Positions 7,254 through 14,104 are shown, counted from the stretch's first letter. The stretch is 16,671 bases of DNA from CAYPOY01 sp964412395 (GCA_964412395.1 CAYPOY010000091.1:1-16671); one strand, 5' to 3'. The notes: a model not told the origin generated them from the letters alone. Made by a program: numbers and translations.

Positions 7254-7440
7254 CGGATTCTCTCCTTCCATCTATACAGTTGTGTTCTGGCCGGATCGCC
7301 AGATCCGGCTCCATAACATCCAATACCCGCAGCGTCGTATCCGGCGACAGGCGGCCTGACTCCCCGGCAAAGGCGTCCAGGTCGGCAGGGGGCAGTTTGC
7401 CGTAGGCGCGTATGGCTAAGCCAGGACGTGCAGGTACATG
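7254..7440 (-). pseudogene. Unassigned coding remnant without a start codon
   Basis: In one minus-strand frame a stop at 7443-7441 is followed by an open stretch. It contains AIRAYGKLPPADLDAF and SPDTTLRVLDVMEPDL and runs on into the racemase leader. Codons here have a strong G/C third-position bias like the neighbouring real genes, and the peptide looks protein-like. There is no start codon or ribosome-binding site at its left side. It joins abruptly to the truncated methyltransferase. I cannot assign a family. It is most likely the tail of a gene whose front was lost, but chance cannot be excluded. Confidence 0.3.
7290..7309. repeat. Perfect 8-bp hairpin upstream of the racemase
   Basis: GCCGGATC at 7290-7297 and its reverse complement at 7302-7309 are separated by GCCA. 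It lies about 37 bases upstream of the racemase start. On the minus strand it is not followed by a T-run. It could be a leader structure or a weak terminator for the genes upstream. Confidence 0.4.
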
Positions 7441-7706
7441 CTACCACAAATGTGAACTTTTTGCCCGCGGACGTGCGTCTCGACGTTGGTCAGGCCCGCT
7501 TCCGCCACCCGCTTTTCCACGGCAGCGATCATTTTAGGTTGGATGTCCACCGCCACCAGCGTGCCGCCCGGCCCCGTCCGCCGCGCCGCCTCGACGGTGA
7601 AGGCTCCTGGCCCCGGCCCCAGTTCCAACACCCGCTCGCCGGGCCGGATGCCCACCCGGTCCAACACTTTGCCCATGTAGCGGCGGCGGATTGGGTTATC
7701 CGTCAT
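7416..7706 (-). pseudogene. Class I SAM methyltransferase, truncated after motif II
   Basis: The 96-residue frame begins MTDNPIRRRYMGKVLDRVG. It contains the SAM-binding motif VLELGPGPGAFT and the acidic motif II region LVAVDIQPKMI, then AEAGLTNVETHV. After about residue 76 the methyltransferase pattern (expected next: an acidic residue and a PFPDxxFD-like stretch) is lost and replaced by RGQKVHICGSMYLHVLA and a stop. Complete relatives run to about 180-220 residues, so the substrate-binding half is missing. The ATG overlaps the stop of the small upstream ORF as ATGA, which would allow coupled translation. No separate Shine-Dalgarno is seen. It probably has no methyltransferase activity, but the SAM-binding half could still be expressed. 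Confidence 0.6.
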
Positions 7707-7876
7707 ATTGTTTTTTCATCGAAATTCTTACCCTTTCCGGCACCAGCGAAAGTCACAGCGGTCGTCCCCCCGGCCCAGTGTTTTGGTACGCTCCCAACTA
7801 ATCGTCGGCGGTAACGACTCGTACCACCCGCAATCAGCCCCAGGCCAATCAGTGTCATGCCGTTTCTCTCGTCCAT
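7703..7876 (-). CDS. Small ORF (57 aa) coupled to the truncated methyltransferase
   Basis: A 57-codon frame starts ATG at 7876 and ends TGA at 7705-7703, overlapping the ATG of the next frame in an ATGA junction. GAGGAG lies about 10 bases before the start, a somewhat long spacing. The product begins MDERNGMTLIGLGLIAGGTS, with one short hydrophobic stretch (about 7-18), then a basic patch RYRRRL and a Gly-rich tail. I know no family for it. It may be a real small protein, a leader peptide, or a degraded front part of the methyltransferase gene. Confidence 0.35.
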   Translation of the reverse strand: MDERNGMTLIGLGLIAGGTSRYRRRLVGSVPKHWAGGTTAVTFAGAGKGKNFDEKTI

Positions 7877-7913
7877 TTTATGCTTTCTCCTCAGCGAGCC
7901 CGGCCCGGCCTGG

Positions 7914-8564
7914 TTATTTGACGCCCAGGGCGCACAACCAGCCCCAGCCCTTCTCTGGTATAGTCTCGAACCACGCCCGGCTGAACCCGGCAGCGGTGAG
8001 CATCTCCACTATCTCGGCGCCGGAATAGAGCGGAAACTCCATTCGGGCCGCCAACGCAACTTGTTTCTGCGGGTTGGGCGACTCCTTGCTCCCTTCCATT
8101 ACCAGGGCCACCAGCCCGCCGGGCCGCATCACGCGCCGCACCTCACGCAGGTTCGCCACTTTGTCGGGCCAAAAGTAGAACGTCTCAACGGCGATCACCT
8201 TGTCGAAGGATTCGTCGTCGTAGGGTAAGGCCGCGACGTTGCCGTGCCGGATTTCCACGCGCCCGGCGCGCACGGCAGCCGCATTACGCCTGAGTGCCTG
8301 CTGCACCATGTTCTCCGAGTAATCCACCCCGGCCACAAACCCTTCGACGGTGACCTGGGCGAGCCGTTTGATCGCCATGCCGCCGCCACAGCCGATGTCC
8401 AGCACGCGGTCAGTCGGCTGCACGTCCAGGAATTCGATGGCCCACCGGGTCAGGGGCTTGTGTCCCTGGGCTGCCAGGTAACTAAACAGCAACTTGCCCA
8501 GCCAGCCGCTGGGTTTGCGGGCTTGCTGGCCCATTATTTCCATCCATTTGTCTGTTAATCTCAT
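7914..8564 (-). CDS. Class I SAM-dependent methyltransferase (Methyltransf_11 type)
   Basis: This 216-residue methyltransferase carries SAM motif I VLDIGCGGG at 54-62, motif II GVDYSENMV, the post-I region RHGNVAALPYDDESFDKV and a C-terminal EVRRVMRPGGLVAL strand. This order and length fit small-molecule methyltransferases of the UbiE/Methyltransf_11 kind. The frame is open further upstream to 8675, but the start at 8564 (MRLTDKWMEIMG) is preferred. It has AGGAG about 7 bases before it, and its ATG overlaps the TGA of the preceding gene as ATGA, implying translational coupling with the ICMT-like gene. The substrate is unknown. Confidence 0.87.
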   Translation of the reverse strand: MRLTDKWMEIMGQQARKPSGWLGKLLFSYLAAQGHKPLTRWAIEFLDVQPTDRVLDIGCGGGMAIKRLAQVTVEGFVAGVDYSENMVQQALRRNAAAVRAGRVEIRHGNVAALPYDDESFDKVIAVETFYFWPDKVANLREVRRVMRPGGLVALVMEGSKESPNPQKQVALAARMEFPLYSGAEIVEMLTAAGFSRAWFETIPEKGWGWLCALGVK

Positions 8565-9217
8565 TTCACTTCTCCTGGTGTCAGGGGCTTGCTTTCTCTC
8601 CTGAGCCTCCTCAACCCTTTCACGAAGTTGATTGCCGGTATCTCTTCCACGTATCGTCGGTATTCCTCTCCCCATTTCCTCAGGTTGAAGTTATCCTCCG
8701 CCTTGACCAGGTACAGAATCGCGCCGGTCCATACAACAATGTAGACTATGGCCAGGATTGTGAAGGGGACCCATCTGCTGAAGACTATGGGAAGCAGGGG
8801 GAAATAGATTAGTTCAGCAAGATAGCCTGGGTGTCTGATCACTCTATAGGGACCTTCCCTGATGACAACTACTGTTTCATGCACATCGTGACATCCTCCC
8901 CACTTTTGCCTCATGGAACTAGCTTCTACCTCCAGGGCTATTGCGGCGATGAGGAAAATCGCCCCTATGACAATCACGACTATTGGGAAGTCCACCCTGG
9001 GTAACCGGGCGAAGGAACTCAAGAATCCCCAGCCGGACCATTTGGCGATGGCGGGAAGAAGCCATAAGACGACAAGCGGCCAAAATAGCCTGTTACAGCG
9101 TCTATCATACGACCTTACGAAACTAACGTTCTTTTTCCAGAGTTCGTTCTTTATCTCTTCGGCAGCGAGGTCGCCTTTGCTCAGGACTTCTTTTACCAGT
9201 CCTTCTACTTTAGACAT
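8561..9217 (-). CDS. ICMT/PEMT-like integral membrane methyltransferase
   Basis: This 218-residue membrane protein has the hallmark of the isoprenylcysteine carboxyl methyltransferase / phospholipid methyltransferase superfamily: GPYRVIRHPGY at 122-132, then AEDNFNLRKWGEEYRRY at 173-189, which together form the SAM site. Hydrophobic segments lie at about 44-60, 76-97, 134-147 and 152-171. An N-terminal amphipathic stretch of about 40 residues precedes the first one. Bacterial members act on varied small or lipid substrates, and the target cannot be told here. Upstream are AAGGAGG (12 bases) and GAAGG (closer). It overlaps the next methyltransferase by 4 bases (ATGA). Its DNA looks less GC-rich than that of its neighbours, which may point to separate origin. 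Confidence 0.85.
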   Translation of the reverse strand: MSKVEGLVKEVLSKGDLAAEEIKNELWKKNVSFVRSYDRRCNRLFWPLVVLWLLPAIAKWSGWGFLSSFARLPRVDFPIVVIVIGAIFLIAAIALEVEASSMRQKWGGCHDVHETVVVIREGPYRVIRHPGYLAELIYFPLLPIVFSRWVPFTILAIVYIVVWTGAILYLVKAEDNFNLRKWGEEYRRYVEEIPAINFVKGLRRLRRESKPLTPGEVK

Positions 9218-9233
9218 TTTCCTTCACGCCTCC

Positions 9234-9857
9234 TTACAGTTTCTCCGCCACGCGATAACGCACGACCAATCGCCATATAGCCCGCTCGCGCTCGTCGCGG
9301 ACGACGGTCAGCCCGGCGGCGGTGAGGGTATCGTTGAACAGCGGATACGGGCCGCGCCGGTGGGGTTGGGTGCGTGCTTCCACCATGGGTGTGTCGAACT
9401 CGGCAGAGACGTAGCGACCGGCAGGGCGCAGCACGCGGGCAATCTCTCGCGCGGCCTGCTCCTTGTGCTCAAGCCGCTCCAACTGATGGAACATGATGTT
9501 GGTGGTCACTGCGTCAAAGTGCTCGTCCGGGTACGGCAGGCTCAAGATGGAAGCCACACGGAACGTCACGGGCAGACCGCGCCGTGCAGCGGCGGATTGC
9601 GCGTGGTCAATCATGGGGGGTGAAAGGTCCACTCCGTGTACCTGGGTCCCCGGGTAGCACTCCGCCACCTGCAAGGCAACATAGCCAGTGCCGCAGCCAG
9701 CGTCCAGCAGCCGTTCGCCGGGGCGCAGGGCCAGCAAGTCTACCGTGTGTCGCCGAAAGACATCGTAGCGCCGGCCGCCGAGCAGCGCGAATCCCCGGTC
9801 GTAGACTGGAATCAACAGGTCGGTGAGCACAGTCCACTTGCTCTCGTAGTTGGTCAT
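9234..9857 (-). CDS. Class I SAM-dependent methyltransferase
   Basis: A complete 207-residue methyltransferase with motif I LLDAGCGTG at 50-58, motif II HGVDLSPPMI, the acidic DEHFDAVTTNIMFHQL segment (motif IV region), and EIARVLRPAGRYVSAEF (motif V/VI region). It looks like a Methyltransf_11/25-type small-molecule enzyme. The start ATG at 9857 has only a weak AAGATC-type ribosome-binding site. It is 16 bases upstream of the ICMT-like gene, so 9857-7914 reads as a three-gene methyltransferase operon. The end of an MFS permease remnant lies just 6 bases before the start, which suggests that the original leader of this gene was disturbed or that the permease was once its cotranscribed neighbour. 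Confidence 0.87.
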   Translation of the reverse strand: MTNYESKWTVLTDLLIPVYDRGFALLGGRRYDVFRRHTVDLLALRPGERLLDAGCGTGYVALQVAECYPGTQVHGVDLSPPMIDHAQSAAARRGLPVTFRVASILSLPYPDEHFDAVTTNIMFHQLERLEHKEQAAREIARVLRPAGRYVSAEFDTPMVEARTQPHRRGPYPLFNDTLTAAGLTVVRDERERAIWRLVVRYRVAEKL

Positions 9858-9863
9858 GGGATC

Positions 9864-10013
9864 TTATTCATATTCCTTTGCCTTTTCGACGGACTTCCAT
9901 GTTAGCATTGTAGCCGATGTGAAGAAAATTGCCCATCCAACGCCGGTTGATAGTGAATAGAGATAGCCTCCAATAGGTGCCGGTATTAGCTTAGTAATAT
10001 TTGTGAATCTGGG
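9864..10013 (-). pseudogene. C-terminal remnant of an MFS-like permease
   Basis: After an in-frame stop at 10016-10014 the frame is open for 49 codons to TAA at 9866-9864. The peptide contains APIGGYLYS and GVGWAIFFTSATMLTW, then a charged tail SVEKAKEYE. This is the shape of the last transmembrane helices and cytoplasmic tail of a major facilitator permease. There is no start codon near its left side, and it abuts the cut methyltransferase at about 10020. Family assignment rests only on this short hydrophobic pattern. Confidence 0.45.
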
Positions 10014-10020
10014 TTATTGG

Positions 10021-10209
10021 CTAACTTCTGTGTTGGTTCTCATTGACCATTTCTCTACCCCCCTTACCACTTCCACATCCAATGTCCAGGCATACGCTTC
10101 TTTCACCAATACCAAGGTTGGACAGAACCCTGGGAGCTTCAAGCCTGCGCAACATGTAGGCCCTCAGTGGACTACGGATCAGTAACTTTTCTACGGCTGT
10201 AAGTCTCAT
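10021..10209 (-). pseudogene. N-terminal fragment of a SAM methyltransferase
   Basis: The frame starts ATG at 10209 with a good AGGAGG about 7 bases upstream. It reads MRLTAVEKLLIRSPLRAYML, then the SAM motif VCLDIGCGSGKGG at about 39-51, then REMVNENQHRS and a stop after 62 residues. The front is typical of small class I methyltransferases, but everything after motif I is missing. The break falls right before the MFS-like remnant, so a deletion or recombination joined the front of one gene to the back of another. Because the start signals are intact it may still be translated. It lies 68 bases after the feoB stop. Confidence 0.55.
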
Positions 10210-10277
10210 TTTGCGCCTCCTCTCAACATCCACAATGGGAAAGCCTTCGTCCGTCCAGTCCAGTTTGCTCGGCCTGG

Positions 10278-12353
10278 TCAGGCGAAGCCCAACAGCCGCC
10301 CCCCCTGGTAAATCACAAATGTGATCAGAGCGGCCATCACCAGCGGCACGACCAATCCCATCAGCGTCCACTTGAGGCTGCGGGTCTCCTTCCAGGTGGC
10401 CCACACGGTGACCAGGCAGGGGAGATAGAGCATAAAGAACACCAGGAACGTGTAGGCGGTCAACGGTGTCCACGCCTGGGACAGATACCCCAGCACCTGC
10501 TCTGACTCCGCCAGGCTGGCCTGCAGGCCGTAGGTCATGGACAGGGCAGGCACGATGATCTCCTTGGCCGGCAGGGCGAAGAGTAGAGAAGTCAGCATTT
10601 CGCCACTCAATCCCCATAGCCGGCCCAACGGCGCCAGCGCGTGCACCAGGTGGCCGATGGCTGTCTGTTCAAAGGGGAGACCGGGGGGAACGTTGCCCAG
10701 CACCCAGATAAGCAGCGCGGCCGGCGCGGCGAACTCGACCGCCCGCAGCATCGTCTCGGCCACCCGGTCCACCAGCGACCGCCATATCACCTGCCCGAAC
10801 TGGGGCTTGCGGTAAGGGTGCATCTCCAGCACGAAGCCGCCCGGCTCCCCGCGAAAAATGGTTTTGTTCAGGATCAGGGTAGCCAGAAAGGCGATCCCCA
10901 GGCTTAGGAAAAACAGGGAGAGCATCACCGGGAAGGCCCTATCGCTAAACAGGGCAATCGCCAGGGCCGCACTCGCACCATAAGTACCGCTGCAAATGAT
11001 CAGGGGAGCGGTGAGGATGGACGACAGGCGGGCTTTCTTGTTTTCGATGATCCGCGAGGCCATCACGCCGGTCACGTTGCAGCCTAGGCACATGCCCCAG
11101 GTGAGGCACTGCTTCCCCTGGGAACCCACCGCTCGCATGGGCCGGTCCAGATTGAAGGCCACCCGGGGCAAAAGGCCCAGGTCCTCCAGCAAGTCGAAGG
11201 CGACGAACAGGATGATCATCGGGGGCAGCATAGCCGCGATGACTGTCCCCGTGCCCATCATAAAACCATCCACCAGCGCGCCGGTCACCCACCAGGGGGC
11301 CTGAATGCTCGTCAGCCAGGCGCGAGTGATGTGGATCAGCCAGGAGAAGCCGGCATCCAGCCACCCGCCCCCGATCTCCCCTCCCTTGGTGGTGATCCAA
11401 AAGACGAGGGCAAGCGTCGCCAGCATGATAGGCCAGGACCATAACTTGTGGGTGACGATGCGGTCAATCCGCTCGGTCAGGCTCTCTTCCACCGGGCGCA
11501 AGCGACGGGCCACCCGGTGTGCCACGTCGTGGGCGAGCTCGAAGCGGCGGCGGACGATCTCCACCTTGGCGTCGGGCCGGATTCCCTCGCGCAGGCGCAC
11601 GGCCCGGTTCAGGATAGGACGCAGGGCTTTGGGTGAGGGCGACGAAGCATTCTCACCCTGCTCCAAGCAGCAAGCCGCCAGGTCTCCCTGCTGAAAAGCC
11701 GTGACGATCTGCGGGTCGTCCTCCAGGAGTTTGAGCGCCACCCAGCGACGCTGTCCATCAATGCCCAGGCGGGACAGGTTGGGCTCCAGGCTTTCGATGT
11801 ACCCGCCGACGGTCAGTCCATAGTCCACGGCCGCCGGGTGGGTCTGTCGCTGCCCAGTGGCCACCTCCACTACCGCTGCCACCAACTCTGGGAGGCCCTC
11901 TCCTTCTGTGGCGACGGTGGGCACCACCGGCACCCCCAGGTCTGCCTCCAGTGCTTCGATGCTAATCTCCCATCCCTGCCGCTTCACTTCGTCCATCAGG
12001 TTGAGGGCCACTACCACCTGGCCGGTCAACTCCAGGATTTGCAACGTCAGGTTGAGGTTGCGCTCCAGGCTGGTGGCATCCACGATGTCAATCACCACGT
12101 CCGGCTCGCCGGAGAGGACGTAGTCGCGGGCGATCACCTCTTCGGGCGACTGGGCGGCCAGGCTGTAGGTGCCGGGCAGGTCTACCAGGCGGATTTCCCA
12201 ATCCTGATAGTGGAAAACCCCCTCGGCCCGCTCGACCGTCTTGCCCGGCCAGTTGCCCGTGTGCTGGTGGCTGCCGGTGAGGGCGTTGAAGAGGGCGCTC
12301 TTGCCCACGTTGGGATTGCCAGCTACAGCAACGGTGATCGTCTTTTTATCCAT
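10278..12353 (-). CDS. feoB: Ferrous iron transporter FeoB (single chain, atypical pore motifs)
   Basis: FeoB moves Fe(II) into the cell through a membrane domain coupled to an N-terminal G protein. The 691-residue chain has G1 GNPNVGKS (12-19), the G2 region TGNWPGKTVE (32-41), G3 DLPG (58-61), G4 NLMD (118-121) and the G5 region TVATEGEG. A GDI-like helical linker (about 200-300) and a polytopic membrane part ending GGRLLGFA follow. The Cys residues of the gates are kept, but their surroundings are not canonical. The first is GCNVTGVMASRI (424-434) rather than the usual GC-VP-ATR. The second is CSGTYGAS (454-461) rather than CSARLPVY. The C-terminal YLPCLVTVW motif is present. The ATG overlaps the end of the DtxR-FeoA gene by 8 bases, implying tight coupling. 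Because of the altered gates, another divalent metal is possible. Confidence 0.9.
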   Translation of the reverse strand: MDKKTITVAVAGNPNVGKSALFNALTGSHQHTGNWPGKTVERAEGVFHYQDWEIRLVDLPGTYSLAAQSPEEVIARDYVLSGEPDVVIDIVDATSLERNLNLTLQILELTGQVVVALNLMDEVKRQGWEISIEALEADLGVPVVPTVATEGEGLPELVAAVVEVATGQRQTHPAAVDYGLTVGGYIESLEPNLSRLGIDGQRRWVALKLLEDDPQIVTAFQQGDLAACCLEQGENASSPSPKALRPILNRAVRLREGIRPDAKVEIVRRRFELAHDVAHRVARRLRPVEESLTERIDRIVTHKLWSWPIMLATLALVFWITTKGGEIGGGWLDAGFSWLIHITRAWLTSIQAPWWVTGALVDGFMMGTGTVIAAMLPPMIILFVAFDLLEDLGLLPRVAFNLDRPMRAVGSQGKQCLTWGMCLGCNVTGVMASRIIENKKARLSSILTAPLIICSGTYGASAALAIALFSDRAFPVMLSLFFLSLGIAFLATLILNKTIFRGEPGGFVLEMHPYRKPQFGQVIWRSLVDRVAETMLRAVEFAAPAALLIWVLGNVPPGLPFEQTAIGHLVHALAPLGRLWGLSGEMLTSLLFALPAKEIIVPALSMTYGLQASLAESEQVLGYLSQAWTPLTAYTFLVFFMLYLPCLVTVWATWKETRSLKWTLMGLVVPLVMAALITFVIYQGGRLLGFA

Positions 12354-13350
12354 TTCTCACCTCTTCCACCAGGATGCTGTCGGCATCCGTGCGGCGCATG
12401 GCGATAGCCGTGCCCTTGACGCGGTACTCGATTGGGTCGCCCAGGGGCGCGGCCCGAATCACCGTCACCGCGGCGCCGGGTACCAGGCCCATATCCAGCA
12501 TGCGCCGCTGCTGTTTGCCGCTGCCCTTGACCTCGGCCACCATCGCCTGGCTACCCACCGGGAGTTCGCCCAGGGGTACGGGCAGGATGGGCGCTGGCAC
12601 TGCGTGGACGCGCCCGGCGGCTGCCGTTGCCAGGGGGAAGATGTTCCCGTCGACTTTCACACGCAATTGCTCCGGCCGGTGTTCAATTACCTCTACTTCT
12701 GCGCCGGGGACTACCCCCATCGAGATCAATTGGGCCAGGAGAGCCGGCGGCTCGTCATCCACGTCCAGGATGCGCAGCCGGTCGCCCGGCGTGCAGGCTG
12801 CCAGAGGGCTGCCAGCAGGAGGAGGCACCCGGCGGCCGGGGTCGGGGATGGCGTAGCCGTGGGGGCACCAGGCGGGGTGGCCCAGTTCGGCGTCCAGTTC
12901 CGCCGCCTCGTCCGGGGTCGTCTCGTGCTCCCGGCGGTGGGCTTCGGCGTGGACAGCCTCCAGGGGCATCCCTTCCCGGTCCACCAGGTAGCGTTCCCAC
13001 AGGCGGTGAACCCGGATCAGTTCCTGCGCCCGCTCGCGCCCCCGTGTGGTCAGAAGGATGCCCGCGCTCGCGTCTCCTTCGGCCCAGGCGAAGGTCACCA
13101 GCGCATCCATCAGATCCTCGGCCATCTCGACCGAGACGCCTATCGCCCAGGCCAGGGCTCTGGCCTCCACAGCCGCCCCGTTTCGCTGGAGTTTGTAGAC
13201 CTCTTTGAGCGTGTCTTCCATCTCGACGAGTCGGGACGGCTGTAGATGCGTCGTGGCTTGAGGTCGCCGCCGCAGCGTCCATAGCAGCAGGATAGCCAGC
13301 ACAGCGGATACGGCCGGCCACAACCAGTTAGCTATATCCCAGGTCTCCAT
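12346..13350 (-). CDS. Membrane-anchored DtxR-like regulator fused to two FeoA domains
   Basis: This 334-residue protein shows four parts. A transmembrane segment (about 10-27) is followed by basic residues. A winged-helix DtxR-like domain (about 43-105) comes next. A DtxR-type dimerisation and metal-binding domain (about 106-168) has HRLWERYL and HAEAHRREH, then WCPHGYAIP. Two tandem FeoA/SH3-like domains follow (about 184-251 and 258-331), with LAQLISMGVVPGAEV and RRMLDMGLVPGAAV. Likely metal ligands by analogy to DtxR are His115, Glu119, His134, His138, Glu141 and His142; His138 takes the place of the DtxR Cys. CAGGAG stands before the ATG at 13350. The gene overlaps feoB, so it supplies the FeoA function and perhaps iron sensing. 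Whether the anchored winged helix still binds DNA is open. Confidence 0.85.
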   Translation of the reverse strand: METWDIANWLWPAVSAVLAILLLWTLRRRPQATTHLQPSRLVEMEDTLKEVYKLQRNGAAVEARALAWAIGVSVEMAEDLMDALVTFAWAEGDASAGILLTTRGRERAQELIRVHRLWERYLVDREGMPLEAVHAEAHRREHETTPDEAAELDAELGHPAWCPHGYAIPDPGRRVPPPAGSPLAACTPGDRLRILDVDDEPPALLAQLISMGVVPGAEVEVIEHRPEQLRVKVDGNIFPLATAAAGRVHAVPAPILPVPLGELPVGSQAMVAEVKGSGKQQRRMLDMGLVPGAAVTVIRAAPLGDPIEYRVKGTAIAMRRTDADSILVEEVRNG

Positions 13351-13396
13351 TCTTATTCTCCTGTATCAGTCCAAAGGTAAACGTGAGATGGGAACC

Positions 13397-13852
13397 TCAA
13401 GGCACGCTGCCCAGCCCCTCCGAGATTTTCTCGAACAGGCGAAGCAACGTCTGGCGCTCGTCCTCGTCCAGAGTGGACAGAACTCTCTCTGTGTAAAGGC
13501 GGTCCACTCGCTCATGTTCGGCCTCGACCTCTCTGCCGGTGTCGGTCAATTCCAGGCCGTAAGAGCGAAGATCGCGCCTGCTGATAACCCGGCGCAGGAA
13601 GCTCTTTTCCTCTAATCGGTCAACGATGCCCGTCAGCGTGCTGTGGGGCAGGCCGGTGATCTGGCGAATGTCTTTCAGAATCACGTCGGGAGTACGAGCA
13701 ATGGTTCGCAGGATATGCAGGTCTGCCAGGCTCAGGCCACTTAGTTCCTCCGACAGCATGTCCGAGCGGTGAGTGCGAAAGTGGTAGAACAACACGCGAT
13801 GAAAAAGCTCATCCGCCGTAGCAACGATATCTTCCTCAATCTCATTCAACAT
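13397..13852 (-). CDS. MarR-family transcriptional regulator
   Basis: This 151-residue MarR-type winged-helix protein has an N-terminal dimer helix, SLADLHILRTIARTPDVILKDI (about 41-62), and a recognition helix around GLPHSTLTGIVDRLEEKSF (about 67-85). The wing is SRRDLRSYGLELTDTG (91-106), with the family's D-R-S pattern and L-T-x-x-G end. Its 46-base spacing to the DtxR-FeoA gene suggests one transcript, marR then dtxR-feoA then feoB. A strong promoter with an operator-like palindrome lies upstream, so autoregulation is likely. The ATG at 13852 has only a weak ribosome-binding site (AAAGGTCGAGAG). The ligand is unknown; control of iron uptake is inferred from position only. Confidence 0.9.
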   Translation of the reverse strand: MLNEIEEDIVATADELFHRVLFYHFRTHRSDMLSEELSGLSLADLHILRTIARTPDVILKDIRQITGLPHSTLTGIVDRLEEKSFLRRVISRRDLRSYGLELTDTGREVEAEHERVDRLYTERVLSTLDEDERQTLLRLFEKISEGLGSVP

Positions 13853-13891
13853 AACTCTCGACCTTTCGACGTTTCAAGTATTATTCCCAAA

Positions 13892-13911
13892 TCGTGTATT
13901 ACGAAAATCGT
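13892..13911. promoter_or_regulatory. Operator-like overlapping palindromes for the MarR protein
   Basis: ACGA-AAA-TCGT (13901-13911) is a perfect palindrome. It overlaps a second, TCGT-GTATT-ACGA (13892-13904), giving three alternating half-sites. It lies just downstream of the -10 box at 13917-13922, across the expected transcription start, which is the usual place for an autorepressor site. No binding data; inference from position and symmetry. Confidence 0.45.
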
Positions 13912-13916
13912 CAAAT

Positions 13917-13945
13917 ATTTTACCATGAATCGAAGGTGTTGTCAA
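13917..13945 (-). promoter_or_regulatory. Sigma70-type promoter of the marR-dtxR/feoA-feoB operon
   Basis: On the minus strand, TTGACA (13945-13940) and TAAAAT (13922-13917) are separated by exactly 17 bases. This is a perfect -35 and a 5/6 -10 match. Transcription would start around 13910, leaving a leader of about 58 bases before the MarR ATG at 13852. Confidence 0.7.
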
Positions 13946-14053
13946 ATACAGGGGCTCGGTTCCGAAAACCGTCTCCGGCCAGTCAAGGAGAAGACAGGAG
14001 AGGGGCGGTGCAGGTCAACGCGTCAGTGCCGGACGGGTTCATCTGACAATGTT

Positions 14054-14082
14054 CGGGCGGGGCCAAGTCGTGACCCCGCCCG
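14054..14082. terminator. GC-rich stem-loop after the split feoB operon
   Basis: CGGGCGGGG (14054-14062) pairs perfectly with CCCCGCCCG (14074-14082) around an 11-base loop. It starts about 22 bases after the stop of the FeoB membrane gene on the minus strand. No clear T-run follows, so it may slow or end transcription but is not a textbook intrinsic terminator. The 252-base gap 13853-14104 also holds a weak CGGTT/AACCG hairpin (13957-13971) and the marR promoter. Confidence 0.5.
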
Positions 14083-14104
14083 CAAGAATTCTCGTACTAC
14101 CCGC

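Noticed and set aside
8565..8675. N-terminal extension of the methyltransferase at 7914-8564
   Set aside because: The extra 37 codons overlap the ICMT-like gene and look non-natural; the ATGA overlap and AGGAG support the start at 8564.
12241..13245. A 334-codon plus-strand open frame
   Set aside because: Antisense to the end of the DtxR-FeoA gene and the start of feoB; no recognisable protein pattern.
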